A stretch of 64,000 nucleotides of DNA from JAANXG01 sp963731035 (GTDB taxonomy: Bacteria > Pseudomonadota > Gammaproteobacteria > Arenicellales > JAANXG01), in contig CAVSUY010000022.1 in the NCBI GenBank assembly GCA_963731035.1, positions 556,105 to 620,104 of the forward strand. The letters run 5' to 3'. Position numbers and translations under genes: made by a program. The notes below the pieces were generated by a model. The model was not told where the DNA came from and made no database searches. It worked only from the letters and a program-made list of their open reading frames with translations. Position 1 is the first letter of the stretch; every line of letters starts with the position of its first letter. Of the stretch, positions 26,176-34,533 are shown in pieces.

Positions 26176-27486
26176 CTAACCGGATGCCATCAGGGATTCG
26201 ATCTCGTCGACCGCTTTGGGCGCATGGGCGGACAACACCAGGTTGCCCTTTCGCTGGACGAGAACGTCGTCCTCGATGCGCATGCCGATATACCTGAAGC
26301 GAGGGTCGACGTCCTCGCCGCCGCCGATGTACAGGCCGGGCTCCACGGTCATCACCATCCCGGGCTCCAGAACCCGCCACTCGTTCTCCACCTTGTAATC
26401 CCCGACATCATGGACGTCCATGCCCAACCAGTGGCCCGTGCGGTGCATATAAAACCGCCGGTAGTTGCCCTGTTCTATGTTGCCGTCCACGTCGCCTTCG
26501 AGGAGGCCCAGATCAATCAGCCCCTGGACCAGGATCGTGACCGCCGCCTCGTGGGGCTGATTCCAATGGTTCCCGACCTGGGCCTTCTCTATCGCCGCGT
26601 TCTGCGCGGCCAGGACAATCTCATAGACTTCTTTCTGGGGTCCCGTGAACTTGCCGTTGACCGGGAATGTCCGTGTGATATCCGAGGCGTAGCAGTCGAG
26701 CTCGCCACCGGCGTCGATGAGCAGCAGGTCCCCGGCCCGCAGCTCATCGCGGTTGGAGATGTAGTGGAGGGTGCAGGCATTCGCGCCGCCGGCGACGATC
26801 GGAGGATAGGCCCAGGATTCGCAGCCTGCCTTCTTGAACTCGTACTCCAGCTCGGCGGCGATTTCATACTCCATCATCCCGGGCTTGCAGACTTCCATGG
26901 CCCGGCGGTGCGCGGAGGCCGAGATCTTCGCGATCCGCTTCATCACGTTGACCTCCTCAGTGCGTTTGACAAGACGCAACTCGTGAAGGATATGGCTCAG
27001 GTCGACGATCTCGTTGGGTGCCGTGAAGCCGCTGCGCACCGATTTGCTCTTGACCTCCTGCACCCAGTTCAGCAGCTTGATATCGAACTCCGTGTGGCTG
27101 CCCACGGTGCAAAATACCTTGCTCCGGTTCTCCAGCAGGCCGGGCAGGATCTCGTCGATGTCGTCAATCGGAAAAGCGTCGTCCGCGCCATACTCGGACA
27201 CCGCGCCGTCCAGGCCGGAGCGCTTTCCGTCCCAGGTTTCCCGCTCATCGTCTCGTTCCCGACAAAACAGGACGAACTCGCCCTGCTCCCGGTCCGGGCA
27301 CAGGACGGCGACTGCATCGGGTTCGGGATAGCCCGTGAGGTAGAAGAAATCACTGTCCGGGCGAAAAGGAAACAGGACGTCGCGGTTGCGGACGCACTCC
27401 GGCGAGGTCGGGACGACGGCAACGCCGCCGCCCATCAACTGCATGACGTCTTGCCGTCTCCGGTTGAAAACCTTGGGGTCCAACAT
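26176..27486 (-). CDS. pepP: Xaa-Pro aminopeptidase P
   Basis: 436 aa M24 metallopeptidase that removes an N-terminal residue preceding proline. An N-terminal creatinase-like domain is followed by the pita-bread catalytic domain with the metal ligands in LLIDAGGELDCYASDITRTFPVNG (Asp, Asp), HRTGHWLGMDVHDVG (His), MVMTVEPGLY (Glu) and GMRIEDDVLV (Glu). Length as in E. coli. Its ATG follows directly on the ygfB TGA, so translation is probably coupled. Confidence 0.96.
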   Translation of the reverse strand: MLDPKVFNRRRQDVMQLMGGGVAVVPTSPECVRNRDVLFPFRPDSDFFYLTGYPEPDAVAVLCPDREQGEFVLFCRERDDERETWDGKRSGLDGAVSEYGADDAFPIDDIDEILPGLLENRSKVFCTVGSHTEFDIKLLNWVQEVKSKSVRSGFTAPNEIVDLSHILHELRLVKRTEEVNVMKRIAKISASAHRRAMEVCKPGMMEYEIAAELEYEFKKAGCESWAYPPIVAGGANACTLHYISNRDELRAGDLLLIDAGGELDCYASDITRTFPVNGKFTGPQKEVYEIVLAAQNAAIEKAQVGNHWNQPHEAAVTILVQGLIDLGLLEGDVDGNIEQGNYRRFYMHRTGHWLGMDVHDVGDYKVENEWRVLEPGMVMTVEPGLYIGGGEDVDPRFRYIGMRIEDDVLVQRKGNLVLSAHAPKAVDEIESLMASG

Positions 27487-28056
27487 TCAGTATACGCTCC
27501 GGTGCGCCGTTTCCGCTTGAGGGTCCGGCTGCAGCTCCTCGAACACAAGCTGCACGCCGACCCGTATGTATTCCTCGATCTCCGCCAGGGCCCGTTCGTC
27601 CTCCTCCGACTCACCGCCGGCCTGGGCCTCGCCAATCTTGATCAGATCCTGCATGAACTCGCCGCTGTCTCCCTCGAGGCCGGTCATTGCGGTATTGTCC
27701 CCACGCAGCAGGGCCAGCACGAAACCCCGCGCCCAATCTGCAAGGGAAGCCGTCCTCTCATCGACGGACTCCTCATCGGCGGGCAGCAGCAGCTCGAAGT
27801 GCATGCCGGCATCCAGTTCGCGCCGGGTCTCCTCGAGCAACGCGTCCACCAACTCCAGCAGGCCGCGCACACTGCCGGCTTCCGGGTCAGGGATGCCCAT
27901 CAGGCCGGACAAGTCGATGTCCTGCCCGAAGCTCGCCCGGCGGCATATTTCGCCGCATACCATACCGTGTACCTCCGAAGCGCGAAGTTGGACGCCGGCC
28001 AGATCCAGGGCGGCCTGGAGTTGAAGGTGGCTCGTTGTGCGCTGCTCCGCGGGCAT
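27487..28056 (-). CDS. ygfB: UPF0149/YgfB-family protein
   Basis: 189 aa from the ATG at 28056 (MPAEQRTTSHLQLQAAL). Helical YecA/YgfB-type protein with the family features EVHGMVCGEICRR near residue 30 and WARGFVLALLRG. No enzymatic motif. In Pseudomonas the homologue affects gene regulation, but the role here is open. First gene of the ygfB-pepP-ubiH-visC operon. It is divergent from the cell-division genes at 28163. Confidence 0.88.
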   Translation of the reverse strand: MPAEQRTTSHLQLQAALDLAGVQLRASEVHGMVCGEICRRASFGQDIDLSGLMGIPDPEAGSVRGLLELVDALLEETRRELDAGMHFELLLPADEESVDERTASLADWARGFVLALLRGDNTAMTGLEGDSGEFMQDLIKIGEAQAGGESEEDERALAEIEEYIRVGVQLVFEELQPDPQAETAHRSVY

Positions 28057-28162
28057 GGGATTATACCGTGGTGTTGATGGACTCGATCTCATTGTACCCG
28101 GCTGCTGTCAAGAGCAAAAAGCGTTGACCCGTGATTTTTGTATGCCTATATTTCAATAAGCT

Positions 28163-28387
28163 ATGGTTGGAGGCAGTCCCATCAATAACGACCTCAAGGC
28201 GCTGGAGGAACGTATCGACGACCTCATCGGTTTGTGTCGGCGTCTGCGTCAGGAAAACGAAGGTCTCAGGCACAGCCGGGAATCCTTGATCGAGGAACGT
28301 ACCGAGCTGGCCGAGAAGAACAAGATGGCCCGCACGCGGCTGGAGTCCATCGTCGATCGGCTGAGGGCTCTGGAGAAAACCACGTGA
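28163..28387 (+). CDS. ZapB-like coiled-coil protein (TIGR02449 type)
   Basis: 74 aa, almost wholly coiled coil (LKALEERIDDLIGLCRRLRQENEGLRHS...). It resembles the small ZapB-like family encoded just before zapA. The TGA overlaps the GTG start of zapA (GTGA), so the two are translationally coupled. A role in stabilising the FtsZ ring together with ZapA is inferred from context. Confidence 0.85.
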   Translation: MVGGSPINNDLKALEERIDDLIGLCRRLRQENEGLRHSRESLIEERTELAEKNKMARTRLESIVDRLRALEKTT

Positions 28388-28695
28388 ATTTCGATGGTCA
28401 CCAGAATGTCAAAGTCTCCATACTGGGGAAAGAATATTCCGTCGTTTGCGGTTCGGAGCAAAGAGACGCACTGCGAAAGGCGGCCGGTCATCTGAATGAC
28501 AGAATGCAGCAGATTCAGAAGAGTGGCAAGGTAATCGGCGTCGAGCGTTGTGCGATCATGGCCGCCCTGAATATCACCTTCGAGCTGCTGGAACTGCAGG
28601 AGAAGACGGCTCATTCCAGCCAGGTCACCAGCCAGCTGCAGGCCCTCACCCAGAAGCTCGAAGCAGCGGTACAGGAGCACAAACCCCTGCTATAA
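28384..28695 (+). CDS. zapA: Cell division protein ZapA
   Basis: 103 aa, GTG start overlapping the previous stop. ZapA motifs: VKVSILGKEYSVVCGSEQRDALRKAAGHLNDRM-like N-terminal domain, then ERCAIMAALNITFELLELQ and a C-terminal coiled coil. ZapA cross-links FtsZ protofilaments at the division site. The TAA stop is embedded in the TATAAT -10 box of the 6S RNA gene, a tight gammaproteobacterial arrangement. Confidence 0.93.
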   Translation: MNFDGHQNVKVSILGKEYSVVCGSEQRDALRKAAGHLNDRMQQIQKSGKVIGVERCAIMAALNITFELLELQEKTAHSSQVTSQLQALTQKLEAAVQEHKPLL

Positions 28696-28703
28696 TCGGT
28701 CAG

Positions 28704-28901
28704 GATTGGTGTCGCCTGCGGTGTTCGCGCCGGCCTGAAATCCCTTAGAACCTAAATCATTTCCAGGGAGCCGGTATCGAGCATGTTGTTGAGCAAGTCC
28801 GCGCAAGAGCGGAAAGCCTGATACATCTCGCGAGGCGCCCACTTGAACCGACTTGGTTCAAGGTGCACGGCCGGCTTCGGCACATGCGGGCGACACCTAC
28901 T
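28704..28901 (+). ncRNA. ssrS: 6S RNA
   Basis: Located between zapA and the 5-formyl-THF cyclo-ligase gene, the standard gammaproteobacterial site. A TATAAT at 28691-28696 (overlapping the zapA stop) is the -10 box. The 5' GGTGTCGCC (28708-28716) pairs with 3' GGCGACACC (28889-28897) to close the molecule. Near the 3' end, CTTGAACC/GGTTCAAG (28842-28862) forms the hairpin also seen in E. coli 6S RNA. The total of about 198 nt is close to the E. coli length. 6S RNA sequesters sigma70 RNA polymerase in stationary phase. The exact ends are estimates, and the 3' part continues into the leader of the next gene. Confidence 0.88.
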
Positions 28902-28943
28902 TCCTTTATTCCCTCCCTCGCGGATACACGGCCGAGGATCGTC

Positions 28944-29528
28944 ATGACCAGCAAGCACGACATTCGCCGGCGTATGCGTCGACGCCGGCGCGCCTTGCCC
29001 GCCGAAGAAAGAATCCGGGCATCCACTGCGGTGGCAGGCGTTCTCGGTCATTTCAATGTGTTTCGCGCGGCACGGCGGATCGCGATCTTCGCGGCCAACG
29101 ACGGCGAGATCGACCTCACCACGGCGGTACGACGCTACGCGAGCAAGCGCTACTATCTGCCGGTGGTACCTTCTCCCGGAAGACTGCGTATGTGCTTTGC
29201 GGATCTTCGGCCCGGCACTTCGTTCAAGAGGAACCGCTATGGCATACTCGAGCCCGACGTGGACGCCGCGTTTCTCGCGACCGCGCATGAACTCGATCTG
29301 GTCCTTGCCCCACTGGTGGCATTCGATCTCCGGGGCGGGCGCCTGGGCATGGGAGGCGGCTACTATGACGCCACGTTCGAATTTCTTGCGTCGAGAAAGC
29401 ACTGGCACCAGCCTAAGCTGGTGGGGGTGGCGTTCTCGTTCCAGGAAGTCGAGCATATCGAGCGAGAGCCCTGGGACATACCGCTGACCGCGGTGGTGAC
29501 CGAACGGGGCGCCACCATCTTTTCCTGA
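28944..29528 (+). CDS. fau: 5-formyltetrahydrofolate cyclo-ligase
   Basis: 194 aa from the ATG at 28944. Converts 5-formyl-THF to 5,10-methenyl-THF using ATP. The N-terminal basic helix KHDIRRRMRRRRRALPAEER, the YLPVVPSPGRLRM strand, the KRNRYGILEP motif and the nucleotide-binding GGRLGMGGGYYDATFEFL are diagnostic. The frame is open upstream to 28863 inside the 6S RNA, but GAGGAT before 28944 and family length favour the shorter start. Co-transcription with 6S RNA is known in E. coli and likely here. Confidence 0.93.
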   Translation: MTSKHDIRRRMRRRRRALPAEERIRASTAVAGVLGHFNVFRAARRIAIFAANDGEIDLTTAVRRYASKRYYLPVVPSPGRLRMCFADLRPGTSFKRNRYGILEPDVDAAFLATAHELDLVLAPLVAFDLRGGRLGMGGGYYDATFEFLASRKHWHQPKLVGVAFSFQEVEHIEREPWDIPLTAVVTERGATIFS

Positions 29529-29546
29529 CCAGACGAGAGGCCCTGT

Positions 29547-30341
29547 TTGCTCAAAATTCTGTTCATCGGCGATGTCGTCGGCCGTTCCGGCAGGAGGGTC
29601 CTGCTCCAGAACCTCGAAGAGCTGCAGCGCGACCACGGCATCGACTACACGATCGTCAACGCTGAGAACGCCGCCGCCGGTTTCGGCGTCACCAGGACCA
29701 TCGCTTCGGAATTCCTCGACAGCGGCGTCGACCTTCTCACCTCCGGCAACCATATCTGGGATAAGCGCGAGACGCTGGAGTTCATTGCGGACGAGCCGCG
29801 ACTGCTGCGTCCCGAGAACTTTCCAGACGACGCACCGGGGAAAGGCTGGTACAAGACCCAGGTTGGCGGAGTGTCCGTCGGTGTACTGAACACCATGGGA
29901 ATCGTGTTCATGCACCCGACCCTGGACTGCCCCTTTCAGTGTGCGCACCGCATACTCGATACGCACCTTAACGATTGCGACGTCATACTGCTGGATTTTC
30001 ACGCCGAGGCCAGCAGTGAAAAAGTCGCCATGGGCTGGCACCTCGACGGACGGGTCGGCGCGGTGCTCGGAACCCACACCCACGTGCCGACCGCGGACGA
30101 GCGGATTCTGCCGGGCGGTACTGCTTTCATATCGGACGTCGGCATGACGGGCTGCTACGATTCGATTATCGGGATGAAGGTCGAACCTTCCCTTAGACGC
30201 TTCCTGCACAAGGTGCCACAGCGCCTGGAAGTGGCGACGGGCCGGGGAACGCTGTGTGGCGTGGTGGTTGAAGTGGATCCGTCGACCGGCCGCAGCACGC
30301 GCATAGAACGCGTCCGCATCGAGGAACCCGCGTCGCAATGA
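29547..30341 (+). CDS. YmdB-family metallophosphoesterase (TIGR00282)
   Basis: 264 aa, TTG start. Calcineurin-like fold with metal-binding motifs FIGDVVGRSGR, NAENAAAGFGVT, TSGNHIWDKRE, DFHAEASSEK and GTHTHVPTADERIL. The Bacillus homologue YmdB hydrolyses cyclic nucleotides and affects biofilm and motility; the substrate here is unknown. It is 18 nt downstream of fau and likely in the same unit. Confidence 0.92.
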   Translation: MLKILFIGDVVGRSGRRVLLQNLEELQRDHGIDYTIVNAENAAAGFGVTRTIASEFLDSGVDLLTSGNHIWDKRETLEFIADEPRLLRPENFPDDAPGKGWYKTQVGGVSVGVLNTMGIVFMHPTLDCPFQCAHRILDTHLNDCDVILLDFHAEASSEKVAMGWHLDGRVGAVLGTHTHVPTADERILPGGTAFISDVGMTGCYDSIIGMKVEPSLRRFLHKVPQRLEVATGRGTLCGVVVEVDPSTGRSTRIERVRIEEPASQ

Positions 30342-30448
30342 GATGGAACTAAGCATCCCCTCTCCCCTCGGGGGACACGGACAGGGCGCGGGGGAGTCCT
30401 GGTGCCACTTTCCATCTACGTGCTAGACACATATATATGAATTGACAC

Positions 30449-30907
30449 ATGCAATACTGGCTCATGAAAAGCGAACCGGATGCCTACGGCATTGATGACC
30501 TGAAACGCTTCAAGGTCGATCACTGGGACGGCATTCGGAACTACCAGGCACGCAACTTCATGCGCGACGACATGAAGAAAGGGGATCGGGCGTTCTTCTA
30601 TCACTCGAGCTGCGAAGAACCGGGCGTCGTCGGCATCATGGAAATCGCCCGCGAGGCCTATCCCGACCACACCGCTTTCGACCCCAAGGACAAACACTTC
30701 GACGACAAGAGCGACCCGGACAATCCCCGCTGGTTCATGGTGGACGTCAAGTTCGTGCGCAAGCTGAAACGCAACATCACCCTCAAGGAACTCAAGTCGT
30801 ACAAGACTCTGGCGGATATGGGGCTACTGCGCAAAGGCAACCGCCTGTCCATCATGCCCGTCACCAAGCGGGAGTGGGACTTCATTCTCAAGCTGGAGGA
30901 CAAATGA
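30449..30907 (+). CDS. EVE domain-containing protein
   Basis: 152 aa. The whole protein is one EVE domain (PUA-like fold): it opens with QYWLMKSEPDAYGIDDL and WDGIRNYQARNFMRDDMKKGD, then FYHSSCEEPGVVGIMEI and DPRW-like DNPRWFMVDVKF. EVE domains bind modified bases in RNA or DNA; here it is a single-domain housekeeping type (thymocyte nuclear protein 1-like). The stop overlaps the next ATG (ATGA), showing coupling to the cyclophilin gene. It shows no linkage to restriction genes. Confidence 0.93.
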   Translation: MQYWLMKSEPDAYGIDDLKRFKVDHWDGIRNYQARNFMRDDMKKGDRAFFYHSSCEEPGVVGIMEIAREAYPDHTAFDPKDKHFDDKSDPDNPRWFMVDVKFVRKLKRNITLKELKSYKTLADMGLLRKGNRLSIMPVTKREWDFILKLEDK

Positions 30908-31482
30908 CCACGGTACGAACCGCTCTGCTCTTGCTATTGTGCTGCCTGCTCTCCCCCACCCACGGCTACGGCCAACAAACGAGTGCCCATCCAATGGCGA
31001 AAATGACCACCAGCCTCGGCGATATAACGATCGAGCTGTACGAACAACAGGCACCGGAAACGGTGCGGAATTTTCTGCAGTACGTGGACGACGGGTTCTA
31101 CGACGGCACGATATTTCATCGCGTGATCCCGGGTTTCGTTCTTCAGGGAGGCGGACTGACCCCGGACATGGAGCGCAAGACCACGCGTTCGCCCATCACC
31201 AACGAATCGGACAACGGACTCGAAAACCTGCGGGGCACCCTGTCCATGGCGCGGCTTCCCGATCCCAACTCGGCCACCTCGCAGTTCTTCATCAACCTCA
31301 GCGACAACCCGCATCTCGATTATCAGGGCTCGGGCCAGTGGGGCTATGCCGTATTCGGAAAGGTGGTCGAAGGCATGGATGTCGTCGACAAGATTGCCGC
31401 CGTCAAGACCACCAATACCGCCGGACACCAGGACGTGCCTGAAACGCCCGTGGTGATCGAGCACGCCGAGCGTCTCGACTAA
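30904..31482 (+). CDS. Periplasmic cyclophilin-type peptidyl-prolyl cis-trans isomerase
   Basis: 192 aa from the ATG overlapping the EVE stop. A signal peptide (MTTVRTALLLLLCCLLSPTHG) is followed by a cyclophilin domain beginning AKMTTSLGDITIELYEQQAPETV. Core motifs FHRVIPGFVLQGGG, GTLSMARLPDPNSATSQFFINL and GYAVFGKVVEGMDVVDKI are present. Export suggests a PpiA-like periplasmic folding role. Confidence 0.92.
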   Translation: MTTVRTALLLLLCCLLSPTHGYGQQTSAHPMAKMTTSLGDITIELYEQQAPETVRNFLQYVDDGFYDGTIFHRVIPGFVLQGGGLTPDMERKTTRSPITNESDNGLENLRGTLSMARLPDPNSATSQFFINLSDNPHLDYQGSGQWGYAVFGKVVEGMDVVDKIAAVKTTNTAGHQDVPETPVVIEHAERLD

Positions 31483-31544
31483 GGATTCGCAGCTGGCGGC
31501 AATGGCCAATCCAGGGGCCAATCCAGGGCCCGGCAGCCCGGCAA

Positions 31545-31579
31545 ACCTCGGGTTGTAGGAGCGGCTTCAGCCGCGATTG
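31545..31579. repeat. Dispersed repeat, family A, solo right arm
   Basis: GGTTGTAGGAGCGGCTTCAG followed by CCGCGATT, with no matching left arm within 150 nt. It lies between the convergent cyclophilin and korB genes. Confidence 0.8.
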
Positions 31580-31629
31580 TCCGGAAAGGTCCCCGTCCCA
31601 CAACCCCGGTTTGCCCAGCTTACCGGTCC

Positions 31630-32631
31630 TCAGGACACCTGCCAGGCCGCACCGGCCTCCAGCCGCGACTGCAGCAGACCCAGGCCGTCGGCGCCCCGCT
31701 GCCGCACCTGGGCACGAAGCGCCTCGTGATGCACGGGCCGCTCCTCGCGGTAAAGTACGCCGAGTGGCGTCGGCAGGGACGGAGCGTCCAGGTCGGCGAG
31801 CAGGCGGGCCAATGTCCTGTTGCCGGCATCGTGAACGGCGGCCTCGTCCGGGCTGCCCGCCGACAATTCCAGGGACAGCGACGCGGGGTCGAGGCGCAAA
31901 ACACCGTCCGCGAAGCGCATCGGTTCGCCTGGTCGTAGATACAATCTGTTGTCCGCGGACTTCATCGCCTCGAAGGGCGACTCGTTGAAGATCGGGCAGT
32001 TCTGAAGAATCTCGACGAACGCTGCGCCGCGGTGGGCGGCCGCGGCCTGCAATACCTCCTGCAGGTGGGCCGAATCCGTGTCGAGGGCACGACCCACGAG
32101 CGTCGCCCCGGCCATCAGCGCAAACCCCAGCGGATTGACGGGGGGGTCGGTATTGCCGTCCGGATTGGACCGGCTGCGCTGGCCCACCGGCGAGGTCGGG
32201 CTGTGTTGTCCCTTGGTGAGGCCGTAGACCTCGTTATTGAAGAGCAGGATCTTGATGTCCACGTTCCGTCGCAGGGCGTGCAGCAGCTGGTTGCCCCCGA
32301 TGGACAAGCCGTCTCCGTCACCGGTAACTACCCATACCGTGAGATCCGGATTCACCGCCTTGAGGCCGGCCGCCACCGCCGGCGCCCGGCCGTGAATACC
32401 GTGCAGCCCATAGGTGTCCACGTAGTACGGAAAACGGCTGGAGCAGCCGATGCCGCTGATGATGACGTGCTCCTCCTTGCGGGCGCCGGTGGCGGCAAGC
32501 AGTTTCTGGAACTGCGCGAGGATGGCATAGTCTCCGCATCCCGGGCACCAACGCACCTCGAGGTCGGTCTGGTAGTCCTTGCGGGACAAGGGCTTGCCCA
32601 CTTTGCTGATTTCTTCCGCCAGATTCGTCAT
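31630..32631 (-). CDS. korB: 2-oxoacid:ferredoxin oxidoreductase, beta (TPP-binding) subunit
   Basis: 333 aa. The TPP-binding subunit that, with the alpha/gamma subunit upstream, oxidatively decarboxylates a 2-oxoacid (2-oxoglutarate or pyruvate) to the acyl-CoA and reduces ferredoxin; the reverse reaction is possible. Signatures: VRWCPGCGDYAILAQF (Fe-S/TPP region), ISGIGCSSRFPYY, GLHGIHGRAPAVAAGLK, the TPP/Mg motif VTGDGDGLSIGGNQLLHALRRN and LLFNNEVYGLTKGQ-like. The ATG overlaps the korA stop by 4 nt. Confidence 0.93.
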   Translation of the reverse strand: MTNLAEEISKVGKPLSRKDYQTDLEVRWCPGCGDYAILAQFQKLLAATGARKEEHVIISGIGCSSRFPYYVDTYGLHGIHGRAPAVAAGLKAVNPDLTVWVVTGDGDGLSIGGNQLLHALRRNVDIKILLFNNEVYGLTKGQHSPTSPVGQRSRSNPDGNTDPPVNPLGFALMAGATLVGRALDTDSAHLQEVLQAAAAHRGAAFVEILQNCPIFNESPFEAMKSADNRLYLRPGEPMRFADGVLRLDPASLSLELSAGSPDEAAVHDAGNRTLARLLADLDAPSLPTPLGVLYREERPVHHEALRAQVRQRGADGLGLLQSRLEAGAAWQVS

Positions 32632-34472
32632 CGGTGGACAGCCGCCTCCACGGCATCGTCGAGCTCGTGTTGGGTGAAGGGTCTGCCCCGCATGAGGCTC
32701 AGCGGTCGGGCGTCAACCAGGTATTCGGACCGGATCCGACGGGCGAGCTGGCCGCTGTTCAACTCCGGCACGATGACCTGCTCGAAGGAGTGCACAGTAT
32801 TGCCGACATCGCCGGGCAGGGGATTGAGCCAGCGCAGATGCAGATGGCTGACGTCACGACCCCGGACACGCGCCGCGATTGCCGCGTTGCGCACCGCCCC
32901 GTAGGTGCCGCCCCAGCTCATCAGCAATACTTGCCCCCTCGGTTCTCCAAATAAATCCAGCGCTCCGGTGGCGGCGCCGAGCCGATCGACCTTCGCTTGC
33001 CGCAACGCCGACATGAGCTCGTGGTTGGCTCCGTCGTAGCTGATGTGGCCGGTGCCGTTCTCTTTCTCCAGTCCGCCGATGCGATGCTGGAGGCCGACAG
33101 AACCGGGTATCGCCCATGGCCGCACCCCGTCCGAATCGCGCTCGAACGGCCTGAACGGACCCCCGTCCGGAGATGGCGGCGCCGCCCAGCGGGGCTCGAT
33201 GGCAGGCAGCGCGGACAGGTCTGGAATCTGCCAGGGCTCCGCCCCGTTCGCCAGGGAAGCATCCGAGAGCAGGATCACGGGCGTCATGAATTCCACCGCT
33301 GCCCGCACCGCCTCCACGGCGGCACCGAAGCAGTCCGCCGGACTGCGGGCGGCGATTACCGGCAGCGGCGCCTCCCCGCTTCGCCCGTGGATTGCCTGGT
33401 TGAGATCCGACTGCTCGGTCTTGGTGGGCATGCCGGTGCTGGGTCCGGCCCGCTGCACGTCCACCACCACCAGCGGCAGCTCCAGAGTCACCGCCAGACC
33501 CAGGGCCTCGCTCTTGAGGGCCAAACCCGGCCCGCTGGTCGCAGTAACGCCCAGGGCGCCGCCATAAGAAGCGCCGATGGCGGCACAAGCCGCCGCTATC
33601 TCGTCCTCGGCCTGAAAGGTCTTGACCCCGAGCGCCTTCTCCCGCGCCAGGTGATGCAAGAGGTCGGACGCCGGTGTTATGGGATATCCCGCCATGAACA
33701 GATCGAGATCCGCCAGGACCGCGCCCGCCATCAGGCCCAGCGCCAGGGCCTCGTTGCCCGTGATGTTGCGATACAGACCCGGCTCGAGTCTTGCCGCGTG
33801 AACGCGCCGCCTGGCGCCGACCAGCTCCGCCGTTTCACCGTAGTAAAAGCCCGAACTCAAGGCGGCAACGTTGGATCGCATGAGCGGCTCGTCGTCCTTG
33901 AACCTGCCCTCGATCCAGGCGACGGTGTCTTTCACATCACGCTCGAACAGCCACAGCACGATCCCCAGCGCGAACAGGCTGCGGGCTCTTAGCGCCTCCC
34001 GTCGCTTGAGGCCGTGGTCCCGTGTCGCTTCCAGGGTCAGCGCGGTCATGTCGACGGTGATCACGCGATAGTCGCCGAGGCTGCCATCTTCCACCGGGTC
34101 GGCTTCATATTCAGCCTGCTTCAAGGTTTTCGCGCTGAAAGCGCCGCTGTCCAGGATCAGGATGCCACCCGCTTCCAGGTTGTCCAGGTTGGTTCTGAGG
34201 GCGGCGGGATTCAAGGCGACGAGGACGTCGGCACGGTCGCCGGCGGTATAAACGCGGTGATCACCGAGCTGTATCTGGAAAGCCGAGACTCCGGCCGGAC
34301 TGCCCGCCGGCGCCCGTATCTCGGCGGGGAAATCCGGGAACGTCGCCAGATCGTTGCCGGCGTAGGCAGCGGCAAGCGTGAATCGGCCTCCGGCGAGCTG
34401 GATCCCGTCGCCGGAATCCCCGGCAAAACGCACCACGGCGGTGGACTTGTCTTCGCCCAGCGGCGCGCTCAT
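32628..34472 (-). CDS. korA: 2-oxoacid:ferredoxin oxidoreductase, fused gamma-alpha subunit
   Basis: 614 aa from the ATG at 34472. The N-terminal part is the gamma domain (VVRFAGDSGDGIQLAGGRF, then FPAEIRAPAG), followed by the alpha/pyrimidine-binding domain from about residue 200 (ITGNEALALGLMAGAVLADL, FMAGYPITPASDLLHHLAR, TSGPGLALKSEALGLA). It pairs with korB, which overlaps its end. No ferredoxin-domain subunit is adjacent, as in two-subunit KorAB enzymes. Whether it runs oxidatively or for reductive carboxylation cannot be told. Confidence 0.93.
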   Translation of the reverse strand: MSAPLGEDKSTAVVRFAGDSGDGIQLAGGRFTLAAAYAGNDLATFPDFPAEIRAPAGSPAGVSAFQIQLGDHRVYTAGDRADVLVALNPAALRTNLDNLEAGGILILDSGAFSAKTLKQAEYEADPVEDGSLGDYRVITVDMTALTLEATRDHGLKRREALRARSLFALGIVLWLFERDVKDTVAWIEGRFKDDEPLMRSNVAALSSGFYYGETAELVGARRRVHAARLEPGLYRNITGNEALALGLMAGAVLADLDLFMAGYPITPASDLLHHLAREKALGVKTFQAEDEIAAACAAIGASYGGALGVTATSGPGLALKSEALGLAVTLELPLVVVDVQRAGPSTGMPTKTEQSDLNQAIHGRSGEAPLPVIAARSPADCFGAAVEAVRAAVEFMTPVILLSDASLANGAEPWQIPDLSALPAIEPRWAAPPSPDGGPFRPFERDSDGVRPWAIPGSVGLQHRIGGLEKENGTGHISYDGANHELMSALRQAKVDRLGAATGALDLFGEPRGQVLLMSWGGTYGAVRNAAIAARVRGRDVSHLHLRWLNPLPGDVGNTVHSFEQVIVPELNSGQLARRIRSEYLVDARPLSLMRGRPFTQHELDDAVEAAVHR

Positions 34473-34533
34473 CGTGGAACGAAGTGGCGCCGCAAGAACG
34501 AATCCGGCCGGCGACCGGCCTGCCAACCGCCGA

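Noticed and set aside
28752..30356. 534-codon minus-strand open frame across 6S RNA, fau and the YmdB-like gene
   Set aside because: It spans three recognised genes on the opposite strand and has no motif; long antisense frames are expected in GC-rich DNA.
30449..30907. EVE-domain protein as part of a modification-dependent restriction system
   Set aside because: It is a single-domain housekeeping-type EVE protein coupled to a cyclophilin gene, with no nuclease or methyltransferase nearby.
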